Numbered from the stretch's first letter, positions 1-8,747 are shown. The stretch: DNA of 64,000 nt from Dactylosporangium sp040605635 (GCF_040605635.1 NZ_JBEXDG010000023.1:62001-126000); one strand, 5' to 3'. Made by a program: numbers and translations. The notes: generated by a model not told the origin, from the letters alone.

Positions 1-1
1 G

Positions 2-82
2 ATCGCCGCCGTGATCCGTATGCAGGTCGACCAGAAGCTCCTTGAGCCGATCGTGCGCGACCTGCTCGCCGAGCAGGCCTGA
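2..82 (+). CDS. C-terminal end of a TlpA/ResA-like thiol:disulfide reductase (partial)
   Basis: An open frame enters from the left edge and ends with TGA four bases before the ccdA start. Only 26 residues are visible, ending LLAEQA. This short tail has no diagnostic motif. The identification rests on position: actinobacterial cytochrome c maturation operons usually place a TlpA/ResA-type extracytoplasmic thioredoxin directly before ccdA, and the C-terminal helix fits such a protein. Any other gene could end here, so confidence is moderate. Confidence 0.5.
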   Translation: MAAVIRMQVDQKLLEPIVRDLLAEQA

Positions 83-85
83 CCG

Positions 86-838
86 ATGCTGCTCGCCGGC
101 GTCTTCGACTTCGCCACCAGCGGACCGCTGGTGGGTGCGGTCGCGGTCGCCGTCCTCGCCGGGCTGGCCAGCTTCCTGTCGCCGTGCATCCTGCCGCTGG
201 TGCCCGGCTACCTCTCCTACGTCACCGGCCTGGCGGGCGCCGACCTCGACTCCGGGCAGCGCCGCGGCCGGGTCATCGCCGGGATCTCGCTCTTCATCGC
301 CGGGTTCACGGCCGTCTTCGTCACCCTCATCGTCCTGGCCACCAGCGCCGCGATGCAGCTCATGGTCCACCGCCGCACGATCGAGATCGTCGCGGGTGTG
401 ATCGTCATCGTCCTCGGTCTGGCCTTCATCGGTCTCGTGCCAGGGCTGGAGCGGCAATGGCGGATCCAGCGGTTACCTGCCGCGGGGCTGGTCGGGGCGC
501 CCGTCTTCGGGGTGGTCTTCGCGCTGTCGTGGGCGCCGTGCACCGGCCCGACGCTCGCCGCGATGATCGCGCTCGGCTCCACCAGCGGCTCCCAGGCCCG
601 GGCGGTGACCCTCGCCGTCGCGTACAGCCTGGGCATCGGCCTGCCGTTCATCGCCGTGGGGCTGGGCTTCCAGCGGCTCATCGGCGTCATCAAGTTCATC
701 CGGCGCAACAGCCGCTGGGTGACCCGCATCGGCGGCGCGCTGCTCGTCCTCGTCGGCGTCGCGCTCATCACCGGCGTCTGGCACGACCTCATGATCGCCC
801 TCACGGCCAACCTCGGGCCCGGATTGGTGCCGCTCTGA
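86..838 (+). CDS. ccdA: CcdA-type cytochrome c biogenesis transmembrane protein
   Basis: A 250-residue membrane protein that carries reducing equivalents from cytoplasmic thioredoxin across the membrane to the ResA-type thioredoxin, keeping apocytochrome c haem-binding cysteines reduced. There are about six hydrophobic segments. The two family cysteines sit in proline-rich contexts: Cys34 in FLSPCILPLVPG and Cys152 in SWAPCTGP. The length fits short CcdA proteins. The start lies directly after the preceding stop. The gene ends in an ATGA overlap with resB, so translational coupling in a resA-ccdA-resB-ccsB operon is likely. Confidence 0.93.
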   Translation: MLLAGVFDFATSGPLVGAVAVAVLAGLASFLSPCILPLVPGYLSYVTGLAGADLDSGQRRGRVIAGISLFIAGFTAVFVTLIVLATSAAMQLMVHRRTIEIVAGVIVIVLGLAFIGLVPGLERQWRIQRLPAAGLVGAPVFGVVFALSWAPCTGPTLAAMIALGSTSGSQARAVTLAVAYSLGIGLPFIAVGLGFQRLIGVIKFIRRNSRWVTRIGGALLVLVGVALITGVWHDLMIALTANLGPGLVPL

Positions 839-2388
839 TGATGCGCTGGATCATCTCCGTGTGCCGGCGCGCGTGGCGCCAGCTCACCTCGATGCGCACC
901 GCGCTGGTGTTGCTGTTCCTGCTGGCCGTGGCCGCGATCCCGGGCTCGGTGCTGCCGCAGCGCAACGTGTCGCCGGAGCAGGTCCGCCAGTATCTGCGGG
1001 ACAACATCGAATGGGGTCCGACGCTCGACCGGTTCTTCTTCTTCGACGTGTACGCGTCGCCGTGGTTCTCCGCGATCTACATCCTGCTGTTCATCTCGCT
1101 CGTGGGCTGCCTGGTGCCCCGCTTCCGGGCGCACTTCGTGGCGATGCTGCGCAAACCGCCGCCCGCTCCCGCGCGATTCTCCCGGCTTCCGGCGTCGTCC
1201 GGCGACCTGCCCGTCGCGTCTGCCGCATCGGTTGTTTCCGTTCTGCGGCGCCGCCGGTTCCGGACCGTTGTCCGGGTCACGGGCGATGTCACCGAGATCA
1301 GCGCGGAGAAGGGCTACCTGAAGGAGACCGGCAACCTCGTCTTCCACGTCGCGCTGCTGTCGCTGCTGCTCGGGGTCGCCTACGGGTCGTGGTTCGGCTG
1401 GCACGGCAACCGGCTGCTGATCCAGGGGCAGGACTTCGCCTTCTGCAACACGCTGCTCAACTACGACGAGCACGCCCTCGGCGCCCAGGTCGGCGAGGGG
1501 GACCTGCCGCGCTTCTGCGTCCGGATGGACAAGTTCGCCGCGGCCTACCTCGACAACGGCCAGCCCGTCACCTACAAGGCCGACGTGACCGTCACGCAGA
1601 ACGGCCGCTCCTCGAAGCACGTCCTGCAGGTCAACGACCCGGTGCGGCTCGACGGTGCCAACGTCTCCCTGCTCGGCCACGGCTACGCGCCGCGGTTGCG
1701 CTACACCGACAAGTACGGCAAAACGCACGAGCAGGTGGCCGCGTTCCTGCCCAAGGACGGCATGCTCACCAGCGACGGCGTCGCGACGTTCCCGGACGTG
1801 AACCTCAACCCTGCCACCGGTACACGCGACGAGAAAGCCCAGATCGGCTTCTCCGGCGTCTATCTGCCCACACTGCCGTCGGACCCGTCCGTTGCCTCGT
1901 CGGCCTTCCCGGCGGAGAACGACCCGCGCCTCATGCTGCAGGCGTACCAGGGTGTCCTCGGCTTCGACGCCGGCGCGCCCCTGTCGGTGTACACGCTCGA
2001 CCAGCGCCAGATCGACGCCAAGCGCCTCACCAAGTTCGGCGACCCGGTCATGCTCAAGCCCGGCGACAAGGGCACCCTCCCCGACGGCACGACCGTCGAG
2101 TTCGTCGGCACCGAGCAGTGGATCAGCATCTCGATCCGGCACGACCCCGGCTCGCCGATCGTCCTGGCCGGCTCCGCCGCGCTGCTGATCGGCCTGCTCG
2201 GCTCGCTCACCGGCAAGCGCCGCCGCGTCTTCTTCCGCATCACCCCGACCGGCATGTCCGCGGGCGGCCTGCCCCGCGGCGACTACCCGGGCTTCGCGGA
2301 GGAGTTCGCCGCGATCGCCGCCGCGGTGGCCCCTGCCGTGACCGTGCCCGACCAGGTGGCGCAGACTGACGTCAAGGAGGTCGTTTGA
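838..2388 (+). CDS. resB: ResB/Ccs1-type cytochrome c biogenesis protein
   Basis: A 516-residue protein of the System II haem lyase complex that works with CcsB to deliver haem to apocytochrome c outside the membrane. After a short basic N-terminus come hydrophobic segments near residues 22-37 and 78-93, a third near residue 170, a large extracytoplasmic domain, and a last membrane segment near residue 445. This is the ResB layout. The start is the ATG of an ATGATG pair overlapping the ccdA stop; the second ATG is equally possible. The stop overlaps the ccsB start in the same ATGA fashion. Confidence 0.93.
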   Translation: MMRWIISVCRRAWRQLTSMRTALVLLFLLAVAAIPGSVLPQRNVSPEQVRQYLRDNIEWGPTLDRFFFFDVYASPWFSAIYILLFISLVGCLVPRFRAHFVAMLRKPPPAPARFSRLPASSGDLPVASAASVVSVLRRRRFRTVVRVTGDVTEISAEKGYLKETGNLVFHVALLSLLLGVAYGSWFGWHGNRLLIQGQDFAFCNTLLNYDEHALGAQVGEGDLPRFCVRMDKFAAAYLDNGQPVTYKADVTVTQNGRSSKHVLQVNDPVRLDGANVSLLGHGYAPRLRYTDKYGKTHEQVAAFLPKDGMLTSDGVATFPDVNLNPATGTRDEKAQIGFSGVYLPTLPSDPSVASSAFPAENDPRLMLQAYQGVLGFDAGAPLSVYTLDQRQIDAKRLTKFGDPVMLKPGDKGTLPDGTTVEFVGTEQWISISIRHDPGSPIVLAGSAALLIGLLGSLTGKRRRVFFRITPTGMSAGGLPRGDYPGFAEEFAAIAAAVAPAVTVPDQVAQTDVKEVV

Positions 2389-3317
2389 TGGGTGGATTGT
2401 CGAATCAGCTGCTGGTCGTCACGATCTTCAGCTACGTCCTGGCCATGCTGGCGTACGCCGTCGAATACGCCTTCGGCGCGCGAAGCGTGGTCGGCCAGCG
2501 GGTCCTGGTCGGCGCCGGCGGCCCTGACGTGGTCTCGGAGATTTCGGACACGGCCTTCCCTGTCGCTCGACGGGCGGGCCTCGCCGCTGTCGGCCTGACC
2601 GTCCTCGGTTACCTGGCCCACCTCGGCGCCCTCGTCACCCGCGGCATCGCCGCCGAGCGGGCGCCCTGGGGCAACATGTACGAGTTCGTCATGACCGCCA
2701 CCCTGGTCGGCGTCTCGGCCTGGCTGGTCGTGCTGGCGAAGTGGCGCAACCTGCGCCACCTGGGCCTCTTCGTCACCCTCGTCGCATCGATCCTGCTCGC
2801 GATCGCCGGCATGACGCTGTACGTGCCGGTCGGCCCCCTCGTCCCGGCCCTGCAGTCCTACTGGCTGGTCATCCACGTCGGCGCCGCCTCGATCGCCTCG
2901 GGCATCTTCCTCGTCGGCTTCGTCGCCGCCGCCATGCATCTGATCCGCCTCGGCCACGACCAGGGCAAGCGCAACTTCCCGTACAGCCTCGGCGAACGCA
3001 TCCCCCAGGCCGACGTCCTCGAACGCGTCACCTTCCGCGTCCATGCCTTCGCCTTCCCCATCTGGACCTTCGGCGTCATCGCCGGCGCCATCTGGGCCGA
3101 AGCCGCCTGGGGCCGATACTGGAACTGGGACCCCAAAGAGGTCTGGTCGTTCATCGCCTGGGTCGTCTACGCCTGCTACCTCCACGCCCGCTCGACCCCG
3201 AGCGTCAGCCGCCGCATCACCTCATGGATCGCCGTCCTCGGCTGGGTCACCATGCTGGTCAACCTCTTCGGCGTCAACCTCGTCGCCAGCGGCCTCCACT
3301 CGTACGCCGGCGTCTGA
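2388..3317 (+). CDS. ccsB: CcsB/CcsA-type cytochrome c haem lyase subunit
   Basis: A 309-residue polytopic membrane protein that carries haem in the System II cytochrome c maturation complex with ResB. The haem-handling tryptophan-rich WWD motif is clear near residue 245 (WGRYWNWDPKEVWSF), and conserved histidines lie in the flanking helices. The ATG at 2388 overlaps the resB stop and has an AAGGAGG ribosome binding site seven bases upstream. A TTG one codon earlier is less likely. It closes the operon; 920 bases of repeat-bearing non-coding DNA follow. Confidence 0.94.
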   Translation: MGGLSNQLLVVTIFSYVLAMLAYAVEYAFGARSVVGQRVLVGAGGPDVVSEISDTAFPVARRAGLAAVGLTVLGYLAHLGALVTRGIAAERAPWGNMYEFVMTATLVGVSAWLVVLAKWRNLRHLGLFVTLVASILLAIAGMTLYVPVGPLVPALQSYWLVIHVGAASIASGIFLVGFVAAAMHLIRLGHDQGKRNFPYSLGERIPQADVLERVTFRVHAFAFPIWTFGVIAGAIWAEAAWGRYWNWDPKEVWSFIAWVVYACYLHARSTPSVSRRITSWIAVLGWVTMLVNLFGVNLVASGLHSYAGV

Positions 3318-3473
3318 CCGCGCTTCGAACCCCGGCGCCCACTCCCCGTGGCCGCCGGGGTTCCCCAAATCCACCCCGACGCCTTGGAACGCTGAGCCGG
3401 ACTTCGACGACAACCACATCGTCGCAGCGGGCGCCCGTTTTACGGCGGTGCCGAGGTGGGTCGCGCCGCCGCT

Positions 3474-3518
3474 GAGGTGCGCGCCGAGTTCGCCAGGGGG
3501 TTGACGGCGGTGCTGAGG
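3474..3518 (+). repeat. 45-base direct repeat, copy 1
   Basis: This segment is identical base for base to 3918-3962. A degenerate partial copy (around GACGGCGGTGCTGAGG) lies just upstream at about 3442-3457. The two copies enclose the inverted repeat at 3601-3652. Confidence 0.9.
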
Positions 3519-3600
3519 CGGGCCGCAGGTCACGTCCGCCTCGGTGGTGAGCGAGTGATCAGGTGCGCGGGGCTCGGGTCTGGCCGGTGATGGGTTCTCG

Positions 3601-3652
3601 ATGATCCGGAAGAGTTTGTGCTGCTCTGGCGACACAGAGTCTTCCGGATCAT
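3601..3652 (+). repeat. 13-base perfect inverted repeat with 26-base spacer
   Basis: ATGATCCGGAAGA at 3601-3613 is exactly complementary to TCTTCCGGATCAT at 3640-3652. Inside the loop TGTG and CACA can extend the pairing. There is no T-run after it, so a terminator role for ccsB is not obvious. It resembles the long-loop inverted repeats of small non-autonomous elements. Confidence 0.75.
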
Positions 3653-3917
3653 GGGAAAATGGCCGGCGCCACTCGCACGCCACCAACGTGGACACGACCG
3701 GGCAGCACCAGATCCGGCCATGGCGTGGCGGCCTGAATGCGCAGCTCGTTGACTCAGCAGGCGTTGAGTCGGAAGCCCCGAAGCCCGTCGTGGCGAAGGT
3801 TGCGCAGAGTGGCCCACCGGGCGGGACCGAGCCAGCCAGGGCGGCACGGTCGTCAGAAGCGCGTCGACGCGACACGGTCCGGTGCGCGACGTCGGCGAAT
3901 TCGGCCTTGGCAGCGTC

Positions 3918-3962
3918 GAGGTGCGCGCCGAGTTCGCCAGGGGGTTGACGGCGGTGCTGAGG
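3918..3962 (+). repeat. 45-base direct repeat, copy 2
   Basis: Exact second copy of 3474-3518, 444 bases further on, in the same orientation. Sequence on both sides of the copies differs, so the repeat has defined edges. Confidence 0.9.
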
Positions 3963-4000
3963 TGCGCCGCGCCGCATCCGGCCGTGGCGTGGTGGCCCGT

Positions 4001-4085
4001 CAGCCTGTCGGTCCTTTCAGCCTGTTGGTCCCTTCAGCCTGTCGGTCCCTTCAGCCTGTCGGTCCCTTCAGCCTGTCGGCCCGGC
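4001..4085 (+). repeat. 17-base tandem repeat array (4 to 5 copies)
   Basis: Units beginning CAGCCTGTCGGTCCCTT start at 4001, 4018, 4035, 4052 and 4069. Units three and four are identical, units one and two differ by one base each, and the fifth diverges after eleven bases. There are no spacers between units, so this is a minisatellite and not a CRISPR. Confidence 0.9.
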
Positions 4086-4237
4086 GAGCCTTGTCGGCCT
4101 GGCAGCCCGTTGGGTTGAGCGGCTCGTCATCGTCATTGAGCACCCGGGCAGGCAGTCGGGGCGGAGGCTGCGCAGGCATGGTCAGGGCGACGGCCGACCA
4201 GCCTGGCCCGGCCGGCCGTCTGAGGTGGGTGGGCTTG

Positions 4238-5140
4238 TCAGGGGCGGAGGCCGCCCAGGATGGTCAGGTCGAGGAGGGCGAAAACGAACAGGGCGATGCC
4301 CACGAAGCCGTTTGCGGTGAAGAAGGCTCGGTTGACGCGGGACAGGTCGGTGGGGCGGACGATGGCGTGTTCGTAGATGAAGGCGGCGGCGGTGGCGGCG
4401 AGGCCGATCCACCAGAGCCAGCCGAGGCCGACGAGCTGGCCGAACCAGACGAACAGGGCGAACGTCACGACGTGGGCGGCGGTGGAGAGGTGGAGGGCGA
4501 AGGGGATGCCGTAGCGGGAGGGGACGGAGTGGACGCCGATCTCGCGGTCGACGGTGGCGTCCTGGCAGGCGTAGATGAGGTCGAAGCCGCCGATCCACAG
4601 GCCGACCGCGGCGCCGAGGACCCAGGCGGGGCCGGAGCCGTGCAGGTCGCCCGTGACGGCGAGCCAGGCGCCGACCGGGCCGACCATCTGGGCGAGGCCG
4701 AGCAGGGCGTGGGGCCAGTTGGTGAAGCGCTTGCCATACGGATAGAGGACCAGCGGCACGACGGCGAGCGGGGCGAGGGCCAGGCAGAGCCAGTTGAGCA
4801 GGGCGGCGGCGCCGAGGAACACGACCAGGGCCACGGCGGCGCCGGTCCAGGCGGTGCGGACGCTGACGGCGCCGGTGACGAGCTCGCGCTGGGAGGTGCG
4901 TGGGTTGCGGGCGTCGATGTGGCGGTCGATGATCCGGTTGGCGGCCATGGCGAACGTGCGGGCGCCGACCATGGCGATCGTCACCAGGAGCAGGTCGGTC
5001 CAGTTGACGTGGCCACCGTGGATGGTCATGGCGGTCAGCGCCGACAGGTAGGCGAACGGCAGCGCGAACACCGAGTGCTCGATCGCGACGAGCCGCAGGA
5101 ATGCCTTGACCCGGCTCGGGGGTGCCTCAGCGAGCGTCAC
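4238..5140 (-). CDS. mqnP: UbiA-type menaquinone (futalosine pathway) prenyltransferase
   Basis: A 300-residue membrane prenyltransferase expected to attach the polyprenyl chain to 1,4-dihydroxy-6-naphthoate or its carboxylated form in the late futalosine pathway. Both aspartate motifs of the UbiA superfamily are present: N68, D72 and D76 in NRIIDRHID, and D187, D194 and D198 in DLIYACQDATVD. They are embedded in about eight hydrophobic helices. The GTG at 5140 overlaps the UbiD-type gene stop as GTGA, which decides the start over the longer frame to 5689. The neighbouring UbiD and UbiX genes support a menaquinone role. Confidence 0.9.
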   Translation of the reverse strand: MTLAEAPPSRVKAFLRLVAIEHSVFALPFAYLSALTAMTIHGGHVNWTDLLLVTIAMVGARTFAMAANRIIDRHIDARNPRTSQRELVTGAVSVRTAWTGAAVALVVFLGAAALLNWLCLALAPLAVVPLVLYPYGKRFTNWPHALLGLAQMVGPVGAWLAVTGDLHGSGPAWVLGAAVGLWIGGFDLIYACQDATVDREIGVHSVPSRYGIPFALHLSTAAHVVTFALFVWFGQLVGLGWLWWIGLAATAAAFIYEHAIVRPTDLSRVNRAFFTANGFVGIALFVFALLDLTILGGLRP

Positions 5141-6597
5141 TTGAATCCATACTCTCTCCAGCGCTTGTCGACCCGCGCCACAACCTCGGGGGACATGATC
5201 ATCTCTTCCGGCCAGCCGCGATGGTAGCCCTCGCTCGGGCCCTTGCGGGTCGCGTCGAGGCCGGCCTTGCCGCCCCAGAACTGCTGATAGGACGAGTGGT
5301 CGAGATGGTCGACCGGGCCTTCGGTGATCAGCAGGTCGTGCTTGTAGTCGACGTTGCCGAAGGCGCGGAAGGCGACCTCCGCATAGTCGTGCACGTCGCA
5401 GTCCTCGTCGACGACCACGATGAGCTTCGACAGCGACAGCAGGTGGGCGCCCCAGATGGCGCTCATCACCTTCTGCGCGTGCTTCGGATAGCGCTTGCGG
5501 ATCGACACGATCACGCAGTTGTGGAAGACGCCGGCGGCGGGCAGGTCGTAGTCCACGATGTCGGGGATCATGATTTTCAGCAGGGGCAGGAAGATGCGCT
5601 CGGTCGCCTTGCCGAGGCCGAGGTCCTCCTGCGGCGGCTTCGACGTGATGATCGAGTGGTAGATCGGCTGCTTGCGGGTCGTCATGCACTCGATGTGCAG
5701 CACCGGGAAGTCCTCGACGGGCGTGTAGAACCCGGTGTGGTCGCCGAACGGGCCCTCGGGCAGGCGCTCGCCGGGCTCCAGATAGCCCTCGAGCACGATC
5801 TGCGCATTGGCCGGCACCTGCAGCGGCACGGTCAGGCAGTCGACCATCTCGACCCGCTCGCCGCGCAGGAACCCGGCGAACAGGTATTCGTCGATGTCGG
5901 ACGGCAGCGGGGCGCTCGCCGAATAGGAGACGACCGGGTCGGCGCCGATGGCGATCGCCACCGGCAGGCGCTGACCGAGCCGCTCGGCCACCGCGTGGTG
6001 TGCGGTCGAGTCCTTGTGGATCTGCCAGTGCATGCCGAGCGTGTTGTGGCTGTGCTGCTGCAGGCGATAGAGCCCGAGATTGCGCTTGCCGGTCTCAGGG
6101 TGCTTGGTGTGGGTGAGGCCGAAGTTGTGGTAGATCCCGCCGTCGTCGGGCCAGATCTGCAGGCCCGGGAGCCGGTTGAGGTCGACCTGGTCGCCCTTGT
6201 AGACAACCTCCTGACACGGGGCGGTCTTCACGTGCTTCGGGGGCACGGCCTTGAGCTGGAGCAGCTTGCCGATGCCGTCGCGGATGCCCGCCCAGCCGAC
6301 CGGGAGCTCCGGCTTGACCAACGCCCCGATGCGCTCGCCGACCTCGTCGAGGTGGGAGACGCCGAGCGCCATCGCCATGCGCCGCTCGGTGCCGAACAGG
6401 TTGATCGCGACCGGCATGTCGCCGCGCGTCGGCTTGTCGAACACCAGCGCGGGGCCGCCCGCCCGGACGGTCCGCGTGACGACCTCGCTGATCTCCAGGT
6501 GCGGGTCGACCGGCGCGGTCACGCGATGCAGCTCACCCGCCCGCTGGAGGGCGGCGAGGAACTCGTTGAGGTCTGCATATGGAAAGCCGCGTGCCAT
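5137..6597 (-). CDS. mqnL: UbiD-family decarboxylase of menaquinone synthesis
   Basis: A 486-residue UbiD-family (de)carboxylase that uses prenylated FMN to remove the carboxylate from the prenylated naphthoate intermediate. The family signatures include a GPFGDHTGFY segment and a strongly conserved N-terminal third. The length matches UbiD proteins. The ATG at 6597 (MARGFPYADLNEF) matches the usual N-terminus; the longer frame to 6663 adds 22 residues unlike the family. It is translationally coupled to the prenyltransferase gene and divergent from the UbiX gene, whose product makes its cofactor. The symbol follows the actinobacterial late-futalosine naming and is the least certain part. Confidence 0.92.
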   Translation of the reverse strand: MARGFPYADLNEFLAALQRAGELHRVTAPVDPHLEISEVVTRTVRAGGPALVFDKPTRGDMPVAINLFGTERRMAMALGVSHLDEVGERIGALVKPELPVGWAGIRDGIGKLLQLKAVPPKHVKTAPCQEVVYKGDQVDLNRLPGLQIWPDDGGIYHNFGLTHTKHPETGKRNLGLYRLQQHSHNTLGMHWQIHKDSTAHHAVAERLGQRLPVAIAIGADPVVSYSASAPLPSDIDEYLFAGFLRGERVEMVDCLTVPLQVPANAQIVLEGYLEPGERLPEGPFGDHTGFYTPVEDFPVLHIECMTTRKQPIYHSIITSKPPQEDLGLGKATERIFLPLLKIMIPDIVDYDLPAAGVFHNCVIVSIRKRYPKHAQKVMSAIWGAHLLSLSKLIVVVDEDCDVHDYAEVAFRAFGNVDYKHDLLITEGPVDHLDHSSYQQFWGGKAGLDATRKGPSEGYHRGWPEEMIMSPEVVARVDKRWREYGFK

Positions 6598-6685
6598 GTA
6601 CCCATCCTGCCAACCCGGTATGACACTTTCCCGCGCGGGCCGGTCAGATGAGGCGCAGCTCAAAGAACGTGGCAGAGTTGACCGC

Positions 6686-7321
6686 GTGGTGGATCAGCGC
6701 AGGCCCTGGGTCGTCGGAGTTTCCGGGGCGTCGGGCACGCCATATGCGGCCGCGGTGATCCGAGCACTGTTCGATGCGGGCGAAGCCGTCGACCTGGTCG
6801 TGTCACGCGCCGCCCGGCTGACGATCCTCGACGAGACCGGCGTCGCCTTCCGGGATGCCCACTGGAAAGACGATCTTGCCGAGTGGCTGGAAGCGCCAAT
6901 CGGCGGAGCGGACGTGACCTACTGGCCCGCCGGTGACCTTGCCGCCGGTCCGAGCAGCGGCTCGTATCAGGTCAAGGGCATGCTCATCGTGCCGGCGAGC
7001 ACCGCGGCGTGCGCGGGCATCGCGATCGGGCTCTCCAAGGACCTGCTGCAGCGGGCGGCCGAAGTCAACCTCAAGGAGCGCCGGCCGGTGGTCGTCGTCC
7101 CGCGGGAGACCCCGGTGACCCGCAGCCACCTGGAGCACCTCATCGCCCTGCTCGACGCCGGCGCCGTGGTCCTCCCCGCCAGCCCCGGCTTCTACTCGGC
7201 CGGGGCGGCGGCCACGGCCGCCCAACTCGTCGACTTCATCGCCGGCAAAGTCCTCGACGCTGCCGGCGTGTCTCACACCTTGTTCACTCGTTGGTCGGGT
7301 GAACTCGGCCATTCCCGTTAG
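6686..7321 (+). CDS. mqnM: UbiX-family flavin prenyltransferase
   Basis: A 211-residue UbiX-type enzyme that prenylates FMN to make the cofactor of the neighbouring UbiD decarboxylase. The flavin-binding GVSGASGTPYA motif is at residues 11-21. The C-terminal half carries the conserved STAACAGIAIG, VPRETP and PASPGFYS segments. The start is GTG 6686 or 6689; both are plausible and no strong ribosome binding site separates them. The 3' end overlaps the convergent bldC gene by 38 bases. The 88-base gap to the divergent UbiD gene must hold both promoters. Confidence 0.92.
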   Translation: MVDQRRPWVVGVSGASGTPYAAAVIRALFDAGEAVDLVVSRAARLTILDETGVAFRDAHWKDDLAEWLEAPIGGADVTYWPAGDLAAGPSSGSYQVKGMLIVPASTAACAGIAIGLSKDLLQRAAEVNLKERRPVVVVPRETPVTRSHLEHLIALLDAGAVVLPASPGFYSAGAAATAAQLVDFIAGKVLDAAGVSHTLFTRWSGELGHSR

Positions 7322-7511
7322 AGGTGTCGTCGAGCGCGTCGTCTCCTTCGAGCAGCGCCCGCACCTCGGATTCCCGGAACCGCCGGTGTCCTCCCGGGGT
7401 TCGGATGCTGCTGATCCGGCCGGCCGCCGCCCAGCGTGTCACCGTTTTAGGATCCACACGAAACAAGGCAGCGACCTCGCCGGGCGTCAGCAGACGATCT
7501 CCCGTCTCCAC
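7284..7511 (-). CDS. bldC: BldC-type MerR-like DNA-binding developmental regulator
   Basis: A 75-residue protein made almost only of a winged helix-turn-helix (residues 7-55, LLTPGEVAALFRVDPKTVTR then TPGGHRRFRESEVRALL). It matches the small Streptomyces developmental regulator BldC over the whole domain. Unlike full MerR proteins it lacks a dimerisation helix and effector domain, and BldC binds DNA as head-to-tail oligomers. The GTG start has a near-perfect AAGGAGG five bases upstream. The C-terminal tail is longer and more acidic than in Streptomyces BldC and its codons overlap the end of the UbiX gene. Confidence 0.93.
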   Translation of the reverse strand: METGDRLLTPGEVAALFRVDPKTVTRWAAAGRISSIRTPGGHRRFRESEVRALLEGDDALDDTSNGNGRVHPTNE

Positions 7512-7698
7512 GGCCCCTCCTTAACCCATGGGTGGCTCGATCGGGCCCGCGCACCCCCATGCGGCAAGCTGAAAGCACGAGTCATCCTGGGATGTACGCC
7601 CATTACAGCACCGCTAGCGTGCCGTGTCCGGGAAACGAGGAAATCGCACGTGTTGGGTAATTAGCTGTGCTAAAACGCTGACCATTAGGCTGGACGGG

Positions 7699-8145
7699 AT
7701 GGATGCGATCGATCGACAACTCATCGACCTGCTTCGAGACAACGCCCGTCTTCCATATGCGGAGCTGGCCCGGAAGGTCGGCCTGTCGGCGCCGGCCGTG
7801 CATGAACGCGTCGGCAAGCTCGAGTCCTCGGGCGTCATCCAGGGCTACCGGGCCGAGGTCCACCCGGAGGCCGTGGGGCTGCCGCTGACCGCCGTCATCG
7901 GCATCGTGCACGACAGCAGCGGCGACACCGACGACATCCTCGAGGCGCTGCGCGAGCATCAGGAGATCGAGTCCTGCTACTTCATGGCGGGCGAGGAATC
8001 GTTTCTGTGCAAGGCGCGCGTGAAGACGATCGGCGACCTGGAACGGCTCATCATCGACCTCAACCGCGTCAAAGGCGTCGCCCGCACCCGCACCGCGATC
8101 GCCCTCTCCACGAAATGGGAAGGCCGGCCTCAAGCCGCGAGCTAA
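7699..8145 (+). CDS. Lrp/AsnC-family transcriptional regulator
   Basis: A 148-residue regulator with an N-terminal helix-turn-helix (IDLLRDNARLPYAELARKVG, then SAPAVHERV) and a C-terminal RAM/AsnC ligand-binding domain (residues 65-140). Such proteins form octamers and respond to amino acids or related small molecules. ATG 7699 opens the usual MDAIDRQLIDLL start; an upstream frame to 7624 lacks family similarity. It is divergent from bldC across 187 bases and convergent with the next gene. The ligand and target cannot be told from sequence. Confidence 0.92.
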   Translation: MDAIDRQLIDLLRDNARLPYAELARKVGLSAPAVHERVGKLESSGVIQGYRAEVHPEAVGLPLTAVIGIVHDSSGDTDDILEALREHQEIESCYFMAGEESFLCKARVKTIGDLERLIIDLNRVKGVARTRTAIALSTKWEGRPQAAS

Positions 8146-8747
8146 GCCAGCGTCGCCAGCCCCTCATACTCCACGACGTAGCCATCGGCGTTCAGCTCCA
8201 GCTCCGCCGTGAAACCCTCCGACGAATAGCGCACCCGTCGGCCGGGCAGCACCTCATACACCTGCTGGAGGGGCAGCACCGCCAAGCTGGGCAGGAGGAC
8301 CCAGGCCGCCTCGATCGTCGACGTGGTGCCGGGCTCGGCGCGGTGCAGGCCCAGCCGGCGCACCGGCAACGTGTTGGTCAGCGGGGAGTTGTAGAGGTCG
8401 ACGTCGAGGACGTGATGCAACCGGTCAGGATCCTCGATGCCGGAGAACGGCGCCGTCGGCAGCACCCGCTCCAGGTCGCCCTGCTCGCCGGTGGTGACCC
8501 GCCAGCGCCCGGCGGCGCGCTCCATCCGCAGCGTCCGACGCCAGCCCGCTCCCTCGGCCGTCACCTCCAGCCGCGTGCTGGCCCAGCTCTCGTCGGTGTG
8601 CAGGTCATAGCGGCAGGAATACAACGCGTTGTCGGCGGCGAAGGCCACACCCTTCGCATAGAGGCCCCGGCGGTCGTCGAGGGTGACGAACTCACCGCCG
8701 GTCGTGTCGGTCCGCTGCCAAGCAAACGCCCGAGGAAGCACCGTCAT
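8142..8747 (-). CDS. Putative glycolipid-binding domain protein (DUF1089 family)
   Basis: A 201-residue cytoplasmic protein without signal peptide or membrane segment. It fits the DUF1089 / putative glycolipid-binding family: an early tryptophan and GGEFVTL segment, an RYDLHTDESW segment, a central DVDLYNSPLTNTLPVRRL block, and a late AELELNADGYVVEYEGL strand pattern. The molecular role is not established. It ends four bases inside the Lrp-type gene. It is followed upstream by the terminator of the helicase gene, so it is a separate transcription unit. Confidence 0.8.
   Translation of the reverse strand: MTVLPRAFAWQRTDTTGGEFVTLDDRRGLYAKGVAFAADNALYSCRYDLHTDESWASTRLEVTAEGAGWRRTLRMERAAGRWRVTTGEQGDLERVLPTAPFSGIEDPDRLHHVLDVDLYNSPLTNTLPVRRLGLHRAEPGTTSTIEAAWVLLPSLAVLPLQQVYEVLPGRRVRYSSEGFTAELELNADGYVVEYEGLATLA

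Larger units (their letters stand above)
3318..4237. other. 920-base non-coding region rich in short repeats
   Basis: No convincing gene lies between ccsB and the convergent prenyltransferase gene. Open frames here have repetitive, arginine- or proline-rich translations and no family features. The stretch holds a perfect 45-base direct repeat in two copies, a 13-base inverted repeat, and a 17-base tandem array, all listed separately. Base composition is less GC-biased at third positions than in nearby genes. It may be the remnant of a small inserted element. Confidence 0.6.

Noticed and set aside
217..2142. Long minus-strand open frame across ccdA and resB
   Set aside because: Its translation is low-complexity, rich in arginine, aspartate and valine, and matches the antisense frame of high-GC genes. 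The plus-strand genes have clear family motifs.
4001..4085. Possible CRISPR array
   Set aside because: The 17-base units are contiguous with no spacers and no cas genes occur in the window.
3737..5227. Plus-strand frame of 496 codons over the repeat block and the prenyltransferase gene
   Set aside because: Glycine/glutamate/aspartate-rich shadow translation. The opposite strand encodes the UbiA-type enzyme with both aspartate motifs.
5122..6651. 509-codon plus-strand frame opposite the UbiD gene
   Set aside because: Antisense shadow. The minus strand carries an end-to-end UbiD protein of normal length.
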